DNA of 64,000 nucleotides from NCBI GenBank assembly GCA_002726915.1, contig PBSY01000007.1, positions 18,276 through 82,275 of the forward strand. The letters run 5' to 3'. This document shows, in pieces, positions 43,937 through 53,403 of the stretch; within the stretch, counting starts at the first letter, position 1, and each line of letters starts with the position of its first letter. This stretch comes from Verrucomicrobiales bacterium. GTDB lineage: Bacteria; Verrucomicrobiota; Verrucomicrobiia; Verrucomicrobiales; DEV007. The position numbers and the translations under genes are program-made. Under the pieces are notes generated by a model that had not been told where the DNA came from, did no database searches, and saw only the letters and a list, made by a program, of their open reading frames with translations.

Positions 43937-45145
43937 TCATCTACCCCCACCGAAAATCTTCTCGAAACTTTTGCCGAGTTTACTGAGCGCGGACTTCTTA
44001 GGGCGTTGATCGTCAAGGAGTTGTGCGTATCGAATCAATCCAACCGGAGTAGCATACTGCGGATTTTCAAAAAGAGCAGAGGGCCCTGACATCGCAGTCG
44101 AACCCGCTTTTTGGACAGGAATACCGAAGATCTCTTCCGCAACATCGCCGATTCCAGTCATCAACGATGAACCCCCTGTCAGGAAAATACCTTTGCCAAG
44201 CTTGGCTAGCAGCCCCTGTTTTTGAAGAGGTTCGGCAACCAACGAGAGTAATTCGATTGCGCGGGCATTCATTATCTGATTGAGCAGTTCTTGCTCAACC
44301 GTTTTACCACTCTCGCCCTCGATCGCTATCTCAATATTTCGGGTATTTTTCAAAGAAGCACTGCCGTGATTCACTTTTAGCTTCTCCGCACGAGCCAGCG
44401 GAATTTTCAATACCAGAGCAATGTCATTCGTTATGTGATCACCTCCTATTGGAACGCAGCCACTGGCAACGACAACACCGTCTACGAAGCAAATGTAATC
44501 CGTGGTCCCTCCACCAACATCGATCAAGAGAGCCCCCTCATTTTTTGCCTCACGATTCAGCACAACCTGGGCTGCCGCTACAGGCGAAAAGACAATATCC
44601 TCGACTTCTATGGGCACTTCACGAACGCACTTGATCGAGTTTTGAATGCGGGTCTTCACACCATTAATGATGTGGTAATCTGCCTCGAGTTTTTGGCCGA
44701 GCATTCCAAGGGGATTTAGCACTTTTTCCTGACCATCCACATAATAGTGCTGAATGATAGAATGAATATAACCGTTCTCTGCAGGGACAGGAACGTCTCT
44801 GGCAATTTTCTTCACCTCTTCAAGGTCCTCACCATTTATCTCCATCTGATCGTCGGACACACGAATAGTGCCACGATTATTCATACTTTGGATATGAGAA
44901 CCCGTGACGGCCAGAAACACGGCATTCACCTCCACGTCGCTTCGCTCTTCGGCACGCGCAAGCGCATCATGTAAACAGGTCTGAACAGTCTCAGGATCGA
45001 CAATTTCCCCTTTCCTCACTCCTGCGGAGGGATGCTGACCGACCCCGAGAATTTTAATCGCACCATCCCCGCGAACTTCGCCCACGATAATGCACACTTT
45101 GGACGTCCCAATCTCCAGACCGACGTAAATATTCGACACTGCCAT
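43937..45145 (-). CDS. ftsA: Cell division protein FtsA
   Basis: Actin-like protein that ties FtsZ to the inner membrane. 402 residues. Phosphate-1 motif YVGLEIGTSKVCIIVGEVRG, the 1C subdomain region (NAVFLAVTGSHIQSMNNRGT), phosphate-2 LLIDVGGGTTDYICFVDG, adenosine motif IFLTGGSSLMTGIGDVAEEI and a C-terminal basic amphipathic helix (ALSKLGKSFEKIFGG) that would anchor it to the membrane. 60 bases upstream of ftsZ, downstream of ftsQ. Confidence 0.95.
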   Translation of the reverse strand: MAVSNIYVGLEIGTSKVCIIVGEVRGDGAIKILGVGQHPSAGVRKGEIVDPETVQTCLHDALARAEERSDVEVNAVFLAVTGSHIQSMNNRGTIRVSDDQMEINGEDLEEVKKIARDVPVPAENGYIHSIIQHYYVDGQEKVLNPLGMLGQKLEADYHIINGVKTRIQNSIKCVREVPIEVEDIVFSPVAAAQVVLNREAKNEGALLIDVGGGTTDYICFVDGVVVASGCVPIGGDHITNDIALVLKIPLARAEKLKVNHGSASLKNTRNIEIAIEGESGKTVEQELLNQIMNARAIELLSLVAEPLQKQGLLAKLGKGIFLTGGSSLMTGIGDVAEEIFGIPVQKAGSTAMSGPSALFENPQYATPVGLIRYAQLLDDQRPKKSALSKLGKSFEKIFGGGR

Positions 45146-45170
45146 TAAAAAATCGCGCTCTCCTCAGAAG

Positions 45171-46199
45171 CTAGCCGCTATTCAAAATAGAGCGCAAGTG
45201 TTTTTCTCTCACGTCCTTTGTGCTTTCGTGTCTGCCCTCAGAAGACTTTTCCGAGGAATTTGCGAGCGCCGCGCCAATGGGCCGCGAGAAGGTGACAGGA
45301 ATATTTATCGCAACCGCCACATTTACCGTTGCCAGCGAAGCCTGCATGTGGCTCGACTGAGCAAGGATGACACCAAGATCATCGAGTCCCCGCTCGAGAT
45401 TAAGGATCGAAAAGGTAACCACTAATCCACTGCGATATAGGCATTCGATTGACCACTCATTCCGAAGCTTCACTGCCTGAACCACCAAATCTTCAGTCCC
45501 CGGCACTTCCCCTTGCTTGGCAATTAGGTTCAAAGCACAGGCAGCCCCATCCGAACTCATGGTCATACCCTCTTTAGGATCGTCCATTCGGTAAACTTCA
45601 ATTACTGGAAGTGTTTGCTCATTCTCGGTCAGATTCACGCAGCGAAAAAAGACACCATCCTTATCGAGAAGAAAACCCCGCTCCACATCCCCGGGGCGAA
45701 TCCCTAGCGGAGGACTCGACAACCAGGCAACTGGCTTTCGCTCGAACACTGAGATGCTTATTTTATCGGGCAATTCACGCTCGACCATGACATCTTTAAC
45801 GATAGGAAGATTCTCGAGTCTCCCCCTCAATTGGGCGAGGTCAATCTCCATGAGATTCATTCCCGGTGAAATATTGGACACTTCTAGTAGTTTGCCTTCG
45901 CTGAGAACTCCATTCGTTTCCACATTCAATTGTCGCAGAACAAACTCTTCGTTCTCAAAGAATATCTTTCCACTGGCCCACTCCAGACCCATCGGGATAC
46001 TGACGGCAAGAGCTAAGACAGCAGAGATGCGAACAGGCCATACGTAGCGGGGAAGACGACGCCTCCGTGGAGCGCCTCTGCGCGAAGCGTTTGCCTCGAG
46101 GACTATCCAATCCGTCTCATCTGGGAGACTATGACGACGCCATGAATACGGAATAATGCTGAATTTGCGATGATTTCCTCTGCCTGTTTTCTTTCGCAT
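45171..46199 (-). CDS. ftsQ: Cell division protein FtsQ (POTRA domain)
   Basis: 342 residues. A basic cytoplasmic head (RGAPRRRRLPRYVWPVR) precedes one membrane helix (ISAVLALAVSIPMGLEWASG). A POTRA domain follows (FVLRQLNVETNGVLSEGKLL, GMNLMEIDLAQLRGRLENLP, then VMVERELPDKISISVFERKP), as in FtsQ/DivIB. In the divisome it links FtsB/FtsL to the early ring. Its start overlaps the ddl stop by one base (TAATG). The C-terminal 50 residues, after the beta domain, are variable and charged. Confidence 0.9.
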   Translation of the reverse strand: MRKKTGRGNHRKFSIIPYSWRRHSLPDETDWIVLEANASRRGAPRRRRLPRYVWPVRISAVLALAVSIPMGLEWASGKIFFENEEFVLRQLNVETNGVLSEGKLLEVSNISPGMNLMEIDLAQLRGRLENLPIVKDVMVERELPDKISISVFERKPVAWLSSPPLGIRPGDVERGFLLDKDGVFFRCVNLTENEQTLPVIEVYRMDDPKEGMTMSSDGAACALNLIAKQGEVPGTEDLVVQAVKLRNEWSIECLYRSGLVVTFSILNLERGLDDLGVILAQSSHMQASLATVNVAVAINIPVTFSRPIGAALANSSEKSSEGRHESTKDVREKHLRSILNSG

Positions 46200-47107
46200 T
46201 AGTCGAAATTACACGAAAGTTTAATAATTTTCAAACAAAGATTTGCGTAATTCATACCCGCTTCACTGGCTGCCTTGGGGAGCAAACTACTCTCCGTCAT
46301 CCCGGGAATGGTGTTCACTTCAAGGACAAAGGGCTGATCGTCTGCTTCTCTCAGCAATACATCCACTCGAGAATAGACTTCAATCCCAAGCGACTGATGC
46401 GCTTTCAATGCCTGTTCCTGGACGGAGCGCGTGACCTCGTCCGATAAATCGGCTGGGCAGAAGTAGTCGGTGCCGCCTTCCCCTGTCATCCAAGGATACT
46501 TGTTGGACATGTCATAAAATCCTGAACGGGGCTGGATGTGAACCACTGGCAAAACCTCATCACCTACGATTCCGACCGTCAATTCCTTTCCTCGAATCAG
46601 TTGCTCCACCAAAACATCGTCACTGTACTTTCCCGCGTCGGCAATTGCAGCATTCAACTCTTCAGGAGTTTCGACGAGATGCACTCCCACACTTGAACCT
46701 TCGCGAGGCGGCTTTACGACGCATGGCACCCCAACAAAGCCCGGCGTGCAGTTCCCCTGATTAATCAGCACAACTTCAGAGTCGGGGGTGCTGACGCCCT
46801 CTAACACAAACGCATTCTTGCTGAGAATCTTATCAAAAGCGACCTCAGAACTCCTGCGGCGGGCACCGGTGTAGGGGACACCTCGTTTTTCAAGTTCCGC
46901 CTGCAGTTCACCGTCTTCACCGAAGGTTCCGTGAATAACATTGAATGCAACGTCAACATTGTCGGGTAGCATAAAATCGGCTCCCTTCACATCAACAAAG
47001 CTTACCTTGGCAACGTTACCCTCTAACGCGCCGGCAACGCCTTTAGCGGACGCCATCGAAACTTCACGCTCAGAACCTGGCCCCCCCGCAAGCACGGCAA
47101 CGTGCAT
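46199..47107 (-). CDS. ddl: D-alanine--D-alanine ligase
   Basis: ATP-grasp enzyme that joins two D-Ala for peptidoglycan. The start is taken at the ATG at 47107 because GAGG lies eight bases upstream; a second ATG at 47125 would add six residues. It begins MHVAVLAGGPGSEREVSMAS. Further: NVIHGTFGEDGELQAELEKR, VKPPREGSSVGVHLVETPEE, LTVGIVGDEVLPVVHIQPRS and FVLEVNTIPGMTESSLLPKA with the metal ligands. About 302 residues, like E. coli DdlB, which also lies in the division cluster. Confidence 0.95.
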   Translation of the reverse strand: MHVAVLAGGPGSEREVSMASAKGVAGALEGNVAKVSFVDVKGADFMLPDNVDVAFNVIHGTFGEDGELQAELEKRGVPYTGARRRSSEVAFDKILSKNAFVLEGVSTPDSEVVLINQGNCTPGFVGVPCVVKPPREGSSVGVHLVETPEELNAAIADAGKYSDDVLVEQLIRGKELTVGIVGDEVLPVVHIQPRSGFYDMSNKYPWMTGEGGTDYFCPADLSDEVTRSVQEQALKAHQSLGIEVYSRVDVLLREADDQPFVLEVNTIPGMTESSLLPKAASEAGMNYANLCLKIIKLSCNFD

Positions 47108-47154
47108 TTCATTGACCTCTTTCATGAATTCAAAAAACTTTCTTATCTGATGTA

Positions 47155-49470
47155 CTATACCGGCTCGTCCTGACCGATAATCTGAACCTCGGTTTCAAGC
47201 TCGATTCCACGCTCGTCCCGTGCCTTCTTCTTGATCTGCCCTATCAAATCAAGAACCTGCGTTGCGGTAGCGCGTTTTTTGTTAACGATAAAATTACCAT
47301 GCACTTCGCTGACTTGCGCCTCTCCACAAGCATAACCCTTCAACCCTAGCTCATCGATCAGCTGCCCAGCTCCAATAACCTTTGGGTTCTTGAAGATACA
47401 ACCTGCGCTTGCAGCAATGGGTTGGGAAGAACGCCGCTTCTCCTTAGAGGCTTCCATCATGGCAGAGATCTCGTGGTCGGGACTCTGCTCCCCCTGAAAT
47501 AAGGCAGAAACGACTATGTTGTCCGCAAGCTCAGGGACATTTCGATAAAAGTGCCTGATCTCTCCAGCAGCCTTTTCAAAGACGCCACCGTCAGCATCAA
47601 CCATCTTGACACTCGCCACATGGTCAAAGGTCTCGGCACCCATCGCTCCAGCATTCATACGAAGACTTCCGCCAACATTGCCAGGCACTCCCTCCATCCA
47701 TTCAAATCCGCCAATCCTTGCCGATTGAGCCGCTGCCGCCAACGCCTTTAATTTTACGCCTGCTCCAGCCCGAATCGTGTTTCCCTCGATAAGAATTTCC
47801 CCAAATTCTCCCTTCACGGGATTGATTGTGACGCCGGAAATTCCACCATCCCTAATGAGCAAATTCGAACCTCTCCCGACCACACGCAGGAGCATCCTTT
47901 TATCAGCACAATATTTAGCAATTCTTGCTAGACCTTCAACCGTAGTTGGCTCAACCCAGAATTTAGCAGGACCACCGACTTTCATCGTGGTGTGGCGTCG
48001 CATAGGCTCGTAGAGTTTCACGACGCCATCAGGCTCATTGAGCAAGCGTTTCAAATCATCGACTATAGACAGGTCGTGGCTTAGTCGCGTCGCTACCTCG
48101 TGGATATTACCGGCGCCGAGCGTCATCGCCCAGTCACCAGGCTTCAATTTTTGACCCACGTGCAGATGCATAGTGGCGAGTTCAGGGTGATAGACAACCT
48201 TGCCGACCTCGCCTCTCTGCCTAACCGCCTCAACAATTGTTTGACCGGAAATCCCAGGAATCGGCTGTTCACTTGCCGCGTAAATATCTGATACCCATAG
48301 CTCATCCGCCCCGTCAAAACAGACTCCGAACTCCTCTTTCAACAGCTGAGTCCGAGAGTAACGATGCGGCTGAAATAGGCAAATTAATCGCCCGGCATGC
48401 TGACTACGGGCCGTCTGGATCGTAGCTGCAATTTCCGTAGGGTGATGCCCGTAGTCATCAATGATTGTGACATGACTGCTTTCGCGCTTTAACTCAAAGC
48501 GTCGTCGAGCCCCCCGAAAGGAACCGAGCGCTTCACTAATGTGGTCAAGGCTGACTCCTGTCTCGACGGCCAGAGCTACAACAGCCAGTGCGTTAAGAAC
48601 ATTGTGGCGACCGGGAATCCCGAGCTTGAATCGACCAAATTCTTCACCATTGCGGAAGATAGTAAACTCTGTTGCGGCTCCCTTGGGCGAAAGGTTACCT
48701 GCAGAATAATCCAACTCGCTGCTCCAACCGTAGCTCACACCGTTTTCTCGTGAACCACAAACCCTCCGGGCATTTTCGTCGTCACCACAATAGAAGACTT
48801 TCCCATCCGCTTGATCGCAGAACTGATTGAAAACATCACAGATTTCGTCTAGCCCTCCCTGATAATGATCAAGGTGCTCTTCTTCAACATTCAGAAGAAT
48901 AGCGTGCTCAGGAAAGAAATTGACAAGCGTACCGTCGCTTTCGTCTCCCTCTGCCACCAAGTATTCGCCCGCCTCATCCCATTTCGCATTGGTGCCGAGA
49001 ATTGGAATCTCTGCCCCTACATAGTGAGACGGATTCTTAGCGCCAACTTTGAGGACATGAGCTGCCAAGGCTGAAGTCGTCGTCTTTCCATGCGTGCCTG
49101 CAACCACGATTCCCCTCTTACCCAGCATGATAGCTGCCAAAGCCTCCGCCCGGCGTAACATCGGGACTCCCCTTTTTACCGCGGCATCATAGGCTGCGTT
49201 CCCCGGCTTTATGGCGCTGGAGAAAACGACGACGTCCGCATCCTCGATGGATTCTGCGGAATGAGGGCTAGAGAACACGAGCCCTTCTTTTTCAAGCCGC
49301 TTGGTTTCTTTGGAAATGACTTGGTCCGAACCAGACGTGTGATGGCCCAGTTCCACGAAAAGAGATGCCAGTCCACTCATGCCAGACCCGGCCACACCAA
49401 TCAGATGCACTCTCAAAGCTTTTTTGCGGTTTCCAAAACGTTCCGCCCAGTCCCTCGAACTACTCTTCAT
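47155..49470 (-). CDS. murCB: MurC-MurB fusion: UDP-MurNAc--L-alanine ligase and UDP-MurNAc dehydrogenase
   Basis: 771 residues in two fused enzymes. MurC half (about 1-455): VHLIGVAGSGMSGLASLFVE, the ATP loop VVAGTHGKTTTSALAAHVLK, LLNVEEEHLDHYQGGLDEIC and IIDDYGHHPTEIAATIQTAR. MurB half (about 470-771): MRRHTTMKVGGPAKFWVEP, VGRGSNLLIRDGGISGVTIN, WMEGVPGNVGGSLRMNAGAM (FAD site) and ASAGCIFKNP. MurB makes UDP-MurNAc from the enolpyruvate form, and MurC adds L-Ala next, so the fusion joins consecutive steps. In E. coli MurB the residue before xFKNP is the catalytic Ser; here it is Cys. Chlamydiae fuse MurC to Ddl instead. Confidence 0.95.
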   Translation of the reverse strand: MKSSSRDWAERFGNRKKALRVHLIGVAGSGMSGLASLFVELGHHTSGSDQVISKETKRLEKEGLVFSSPHSAESIEDADVVVFSSAIKPGNAAYDAAVKRGVPMLRRAEALAAIMLGKRGIVVAGTHGKTTTSALAAHVLKVGAKNPSHYVGAEIPILGTNAKWDEAGEYLVAEGDESDGTLVNFFPEHAILLNVEEEHLDHYQGGLDEICDVFNQFCDQADGKVFYCGDDENARRVCGSRENGVSYGWSSELDYSAGNLSPKGAATEFTIFRNGEEFGRFKLGIPGRHNVLNALAVVALAVETGVSLDHISEALGSFRGARRRFELKRESSHVTIIDDYGHHPTEIAATIQTARSQHAGRLICLFQPHRYSRTQLLKEEFGVCFDGADELWVSDIYAASEQPIPGISGQTIVEAVRQRGEVGKVVYHPELATMHLHVGQKLKPGDWAMTLGAGNIHEVATRLSHDLSIVDDLKRLLNEPDGVVKLYEPMRRHTTMKVGGPAKFWVEPTTVEGLARIAKYCADKRMLLRVVGRGSNLLIRDGGISGVTINPVKGEFGEILIEGNTIRAGAGVKLKALAAAAQSARIGGFEWMEGVPGNVGGSLRMNAGAMGAETFDHVASVKMVDADGGVFEKAAGEIRHFYRNVPELADNIVVSALFQGEQSPDHEISAMMEASKEKRRSSQPIAASAGCIFKNPKVIGAGQLIDELGLKGYACGEAQVSEVHGNFIVNKKRATATQVLDLIGQIKKKARDERGIELETEVQIIGQDEPV

Positions 49471-49502
49471 ACACTCAAATTACAAATCTCGAGATCACCC
49501 GG

Positions 49503-50606
49503 TCAGGCGAGAGTTGACGTAATCACCTCACAGACCCGCCCTGACGCATCTGCTACAGCCAGCTTTGCCATTTCCTCCTCCATTTGCTTCAATCTTTCTT
49601 TGTTCTTTACCAGTGCGACTACTTTCCCGGCAAAGCTATCTTCGCTGAGATCATCCTGATGCCAGAGTTCAGCGGCTCCCGGTTTAGAGAATATCTCCGC
49701 ATTGTGAAGTTGGTGATCTTCCGCTGAGTATGGATACGGGATCAATACCGACGGTATTTCATAAAATGACAATTCAGTCAGCGACGAAGCGCCCGAGCGA
49801 CAGATCGCAAGATCGGCTACCCCCAGCGCGTACTGTACTTCATTAAGAAATCCCTTCAATACCCCTCCTCCAGAGACTCTATCGTAAGCCAGTTTCACTG
49901 ATTCATAATCAGCTGGCCCGCTGATATGCAGCACTTGAATCCCTGCCTCCTCATATTGCTCGAGACCATCAGCGACCAACTTATTGATTCGCTGAGCGCC
50001 TTGGCTTCCTCCCATTACCATGACCGTTGGCTTTTCCGGGTCGAGGCCGAAGAAAGAAATCGCCTCTTCCCGCGAGGGGCGATTAGTGACCGAGGGGCGG
50101 ATCGGCGTCCCGACCACCTCAGTCCTTACACCGCTAAAATGTGCTACGCAGACTTCAAATCCCAACAGCACCGTGTGAGAAAATTTTGCATTCAGGCGAT
50201 TCGCACGTCCCGGTATCGAATTTGACTCGTGAATAAACGTTGGCAGCCCCAACTGGTCTCCGGCGACCAGGGGGGCAGTGGAAGTGAACCCGCCCATCCC
50301 GAGAACAGCATCGGCTCCGAACCTCTTGAACAAGCTTCGGCACTCAAACATTGCCTTCACAAAACGAATCAGAAACGTCACCATCTTAGGAGAAAAGAGA
50401 GGTGGCATCGCAATCGACGGCATCTTTTCGAATCTGAGATAATCGTAGCCTTCGGAAGCCAACGTATCAATTTGCTTCTCAGATATCAGGAGCAACGCCT
50501 CCCCACCAGCCTTTGTCCACGCTTCCGCAACTGCAATACCTGGAAACAAGTGCCCCCCAGTGCCTCCGCAGGCAATCACGAGTCTCTTATTCTCTGGTGA
50601 TGACAT
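49503..50606 (-). CDS. murG: UDP-N-acetylglucosamine--lipid I transferase MurG
   Basis: Adds GlcNAc to lipid I to form lipid II at the inner membrane. 367 residues. N-terminal glycine loop ACGGTGGHLFPGIAVAEAW, central GMGGFTSTAPLVAGDQLGLP, HESNSIPGRANRLNAKF, and C-terminal MVMGGSQGAQRINKLV and CRSGASSLTELSFYEIPSVL for UDP-GlcNAc. First gene of the murG-murCB-ddl-ftsQ-ftsA-ftsZ series, all on the minus strand; murD, murF, mraY and ftsW are not within the window. Confidence 0.95.
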   Translation of the reverse strand: MSSPENKRLVIACGGTGGHLFPGIAVAEAWTKAGGEALLLISEKQIDTLASEGYDYLRFEKMPSIAMPPLFSPKMVTFLIRFVKAMFECRSLFKRFGADAVLGMGGFTSTAPLVAGDQLGLPTFIHESNSIPGRANRLNAKFSHTVLLGFEVCVAHFSGVRTEVVGTPIRPSVTNRPSREEAISFFGLDPEKPTVMVMGGSQGAQRINKLVADGLEQYEEAGIQVLHISGPADYESVKLAYDRVSGGGVLKGFLNEVQYALGVADLAICRSGASSLTELSFYEIPSVLIPYPYSAEDHQLHNAEIFSKPGAAELWHQDDLSEDSFAGKVVALVKNKERLKQMEEEMAKLAVADASGRVCEVITSTLA

Positions 50607-50727
50607 ACGACAGGTAAAGGAATCGATACAGTTGAGTTAATCTCGGCTTAGGGCTCAATTAGCACCATTTCCGTTATTTTCATGCAGTTATTCCCTCGCC
50701 GAGACCATACCGCGCGGAAATCCCCAC

Positions 50728-51663
50728 TCAAACCACGACGCGAAGTGCCTCTGGAACCACCCTAACTAGCTGGGGCGTACTGGCGACGACATCTCCATCC
50801 ACCTGAATATCAATGGCGGGATCGGTATCAATCTTCACGCTCTCGACACTCCAGTGGTTCACTAACTGCGAGGCATCGAGAGCCGCCTGTTCGGTGTCTT
50901 CCCGCCTTATGTGATCCAAACCCATCATCTTACTGGCCAATTGTACGATTCCTTCAATGTTCGCTTTCTTCAGGATAAATAGGTCGAGCCTCCCGTCGTT
51001 CACGTCGACAGAAGGTGCAAGGGTAAGTCTACCGACGCCAACGGTTCCTGCGTTAGCAACGACGCAGGCAACGCCTGAAACATTAATTGACTCCTTACCG
51101 TCTATCGTGAGGCGGTAATTCGCTTCAGGGGTCTCCTGAAGCATCTTAATCCCAGCAAAGACGTAGGCCCACTTTCCAAACTGATTTTTGAGTTCTCGAG
51201 TAGCCTCTTGGACCACTCCAACTTCGATGCCACAACCAATTCGAAGTAAAAAGGGGTGGTCTCCCATCATGCCGGCATCGATGTGGCGAGTGGTGTATTC
51301 TTCTCCGCAGATCAAGTCACAAGCCCGCTCCAATTGGGTTGGAAGTCGCAACTCAGAGGCCACCAGATTTCCAGTGCCTCCCCCGAGGATCAGCATGGGA
51401 ACATCGGTTCCTATGAGACCAGATGCCACTTCCATGACGGTTCCATCACCACCATAGACTGCAACAACCTCAGCTCCGCTCTCAACCGCCTCGCGCGCTA
51501 AAGCAGAGCCGTCCCCTGTCCCATGGGTGATCGAGATATCCCAGTAGATGCCAGCATCACGGAAAGCCTGGTTCAAAATCGCCAAAAGCGGGATTCTGCG
51601 CGAAGGAGCGGGATTCACGATAACCTGAACCCTTTCTGGCTTGGGCTGGACGGTTTGGGACAT
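50728..51663 (-). CDS. Diacylglycerol kinase/sphingosine kinase-like protein
   Basis: 311 residues of the DagK_cat/YegS/LCB5 family. Nucleotide site VVAVYGGDGTVMEVASGLIG and LILGGGTGNLVASELRLPTQ, then the C-terminal beta-sandwich (GVACVVANAGTVGVGRLTLA, DVNDGRLDLFILK, IQVDGDVVASTPQLVRVVPE). These kinases phosphorylate diacylglycerol or related lipids at the membrane; the exact lipid is unknown. Separate from the mur genes by 120 bases. Confidence 0.85.
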   Translation of the reverse strand: MSQTVQPKPERVQVIVNPAPSRRIPLLAILNQAFRDAGIYWDISITHGTGDGSALAREAVESGAEVVAVYGGDGTVMEVASGLIGTDVPMLILGGGTGNLVASELRLPTQLERACDLICGEEYTTRHIDAGMMGDHPFLLRIGCGIEVGVVQEATRELKNQFGKWAYVFAGIKMLQETPEANYRLTIDGKESINVSGVACVVANAGTVGVGRLTLAPSVDVNDGRLDLFILKKANIEGIVQLASKMMGLDHIRREDTEQAALDASQLVNHWSVESVKIDTDPAIDIQVDGDVVASTPQLVRVVPEALRVVV

Positions 51664-52056
51664 CTTTAGGCGTTAAAGCTGAAAACTGGGACAGGGTAAG
51701 GGGGCTCTCTCTCGATTGCGACCACAGAGTTTTAAATTCGCCCAATTTTGCCATTTTAATCTCTTCCTCAAAGCTCCCCTACTCTTGCTAAGATGAGTAT
51801 TCCCTCAACATCATCGCCCGCCCCTTGCCTCTGCGCTCGTAATGATTATTTCATTAACCACGCACGCTAAGGACCTGCACTCGAGGATTTGCAAATGTTC
51901 TCTATGGGCAGTCACCAGCGCGCGTGATCCCAAAGTAAATGGCCGCGGCGCCCACATCCTTTAGGGGCCTCCGTTTGGCAAGAGAGCCTAGCTTAAGAGA
52001 AAAGAAATCGGCAGCCTCCTATCCGTTACTACACAAACCGGATACCCGAGTTGGAT
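51664..52056. other. Gap between lipid kinase and DUF1501 gene
   Basis: About 390 bases. A minus-strand 48-codon frame (about 51955 down to 51812) has no start signal. No RNA gene, repeat or clear promoter is seen. It probably contains the promoter of the kinase gene and the 3' end of the DUF1501 unit. Confidence 0.5.
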
Positions 52057-53352
52057 CTAGGCAAAAAGATCTAAAACCGGCTTCCCTTTGTGAGCAACTG
52101 TGAAAGGACGCTTGCTTGGGCTGTATAAAACTTGATCAATCGGCAAGCCGAGCGCGTGAGCGATGGTCGCATTGAAGTCAGGGATCTTCACTACATTCTC
52201 AATGACAGTTTCAGCACCCTCATCAGTCTTGCCGTATTTAATACCACCCTTGAAGCCTCCGCCCGCCAGCACAGAACTAAAAGCTTTCGGGTAGTGATCG
52301 CGACCGGCATTCTGGTTGATACGAGGCGTCCGCCCGAACTCCGTGGTAAGAACCACAACGGTTTCCTCGAGTTTCCCCCGGCGCTCGAGGTCGGTCAGGA
52401 GTGCAGCCATGGCTTGGTCGAGCACGGCGCATCGTTCCGGAGCGGAAATGAACACATTATTATGCATATCCCAACCGCCATAGGTCACTTCAACAGCTCG
52501 AACATCATGCTCAATAAGACGTCGCGCGAGAAGGCAGCCCTGACCGAACGCGTTGTTGCCATACCGATCTCGGGTGATTTCTTCTTCCTGACTCAGATCA
52601 AATGCTTGAAGGTCTGAGCTCTGCATGATGCGAACTGCGTCATCATACATGGAAGTGTAGGCTCGAACCTGCTTCACGTCGTAAAGCTGATGGAAGTCCT
52701 CATCGAATTGCGAAGCCAACTTGAGCCTATCATCGAACATCTCCTGATTTATTCCCCGGAGCTTCGAATTCTTCAGGCCCGAAGCGGGATCATTGATCGC
52801 AAGCGGCTCGTATTGGGGCTCGAAGAAACCTCCTCCACCATTGATTCGGCTGTTGCCACCTATAAACACAGACCCAGGGAGATTCGGGTTCATCTTCCCC
52901 TTGAACTTAAGCGCCCAGGCGCCGATGCCGGGATGTTTGATCGTGGCGCGCTGCTCGTAACTGGTATGCATCAAGTAGTTACCCTGCGCGTGCGCTCCTG
53001 CGGTTGAGGACAGCGAGTTCACAATGGTGAGCTTGTCAGACTGCTTTGCCAGAGAAGGTAAATATTCGGAGATCTGGAGACCGTCAACATTGGTATTGAT
53101 CGATTTAGTCTGACCCTGATTCTCATGTCCAGGCTTGGTATCGAAAGTGTCGAGGTGTGTCATTCCCCCGCCCATGTAGAGGTAGATGACATGTTTCGCA
53201 GCACCGGCTCGTTCAGGGAGCCCTAGGTCGGGGCCAAGGGCGGCATTGGAACGGCTCGCCATTCCAAGAGCACCAACACCGAGAAAGGACTTCGCAGTTC
53301 CTTCCATAAACCGCCGCCGGCTCCATTCATCTGCTTTGGAAATTGAATTCAT
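52057..53352 (-). CDS. DUF1501 family exported protein
   Basis: 431 residues, sulfatase-like alkaline-phosphatase fold. A twin-arginine signal (EWSRRRFMEGTAKSFLGVGA) suggests export in the folded state. Family segments: AKHVIYLYMGGGMTHLDTFD, SISEYLPSLAKQSDKLTIVN-like, TVVVLTTEFGRTPRINQNAG and RDHYPKAFSSVLAGGGFKGG. DUF1501 genes in PVC bacteria usually travel with DUF1549/DUF1553 genes, as here, where the partner ends 51 bases upstream. Biochemical role is not established. Confidence 0.9.
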   Translation of the reverse strand: MNSISKADEWSRRRFMEGTAKSFLGVGALGMASRSNAALGPDLGLPERAGAAKHVIYLYMGGGMTHLDTFDTKPGHENQGQTKSINTNVDGLQISEYLPSLAKQSDKLTIVNSLSSTAGAHAQGNYLMHTSYEQRATIKHPGIGAWALKFKGKMNPNLPGSVFIGGNSRINGGGGFFEPQYEPLAINDPASGLKNSKLRGINQEMFDDRLKLASQFDEDFHQLYDVKQVRAYTSMYDDAVRIMQSSDLQAFDLSQEEEITRDRYGNNAFGQGCLLARRLIEHDVRAVEVTYGGWDMHNNVFISAPERCAVLDQAMAALLTDLERRGKLEETVVVLTTEFGRTPRINQNAGRDHYPKAFSSVLAGGGFKGGIKYGKTDEGAETVIENVVKIPDFNATIAHALGLPIDQVLYSPSKRPFTVAHKGKPVLDLFA

Positions 53353-53403
53353 AAGTTCTGAGACTGAGGTGAGGTCGGTGATAAAACACGGATCGAAATC
53401 GAT

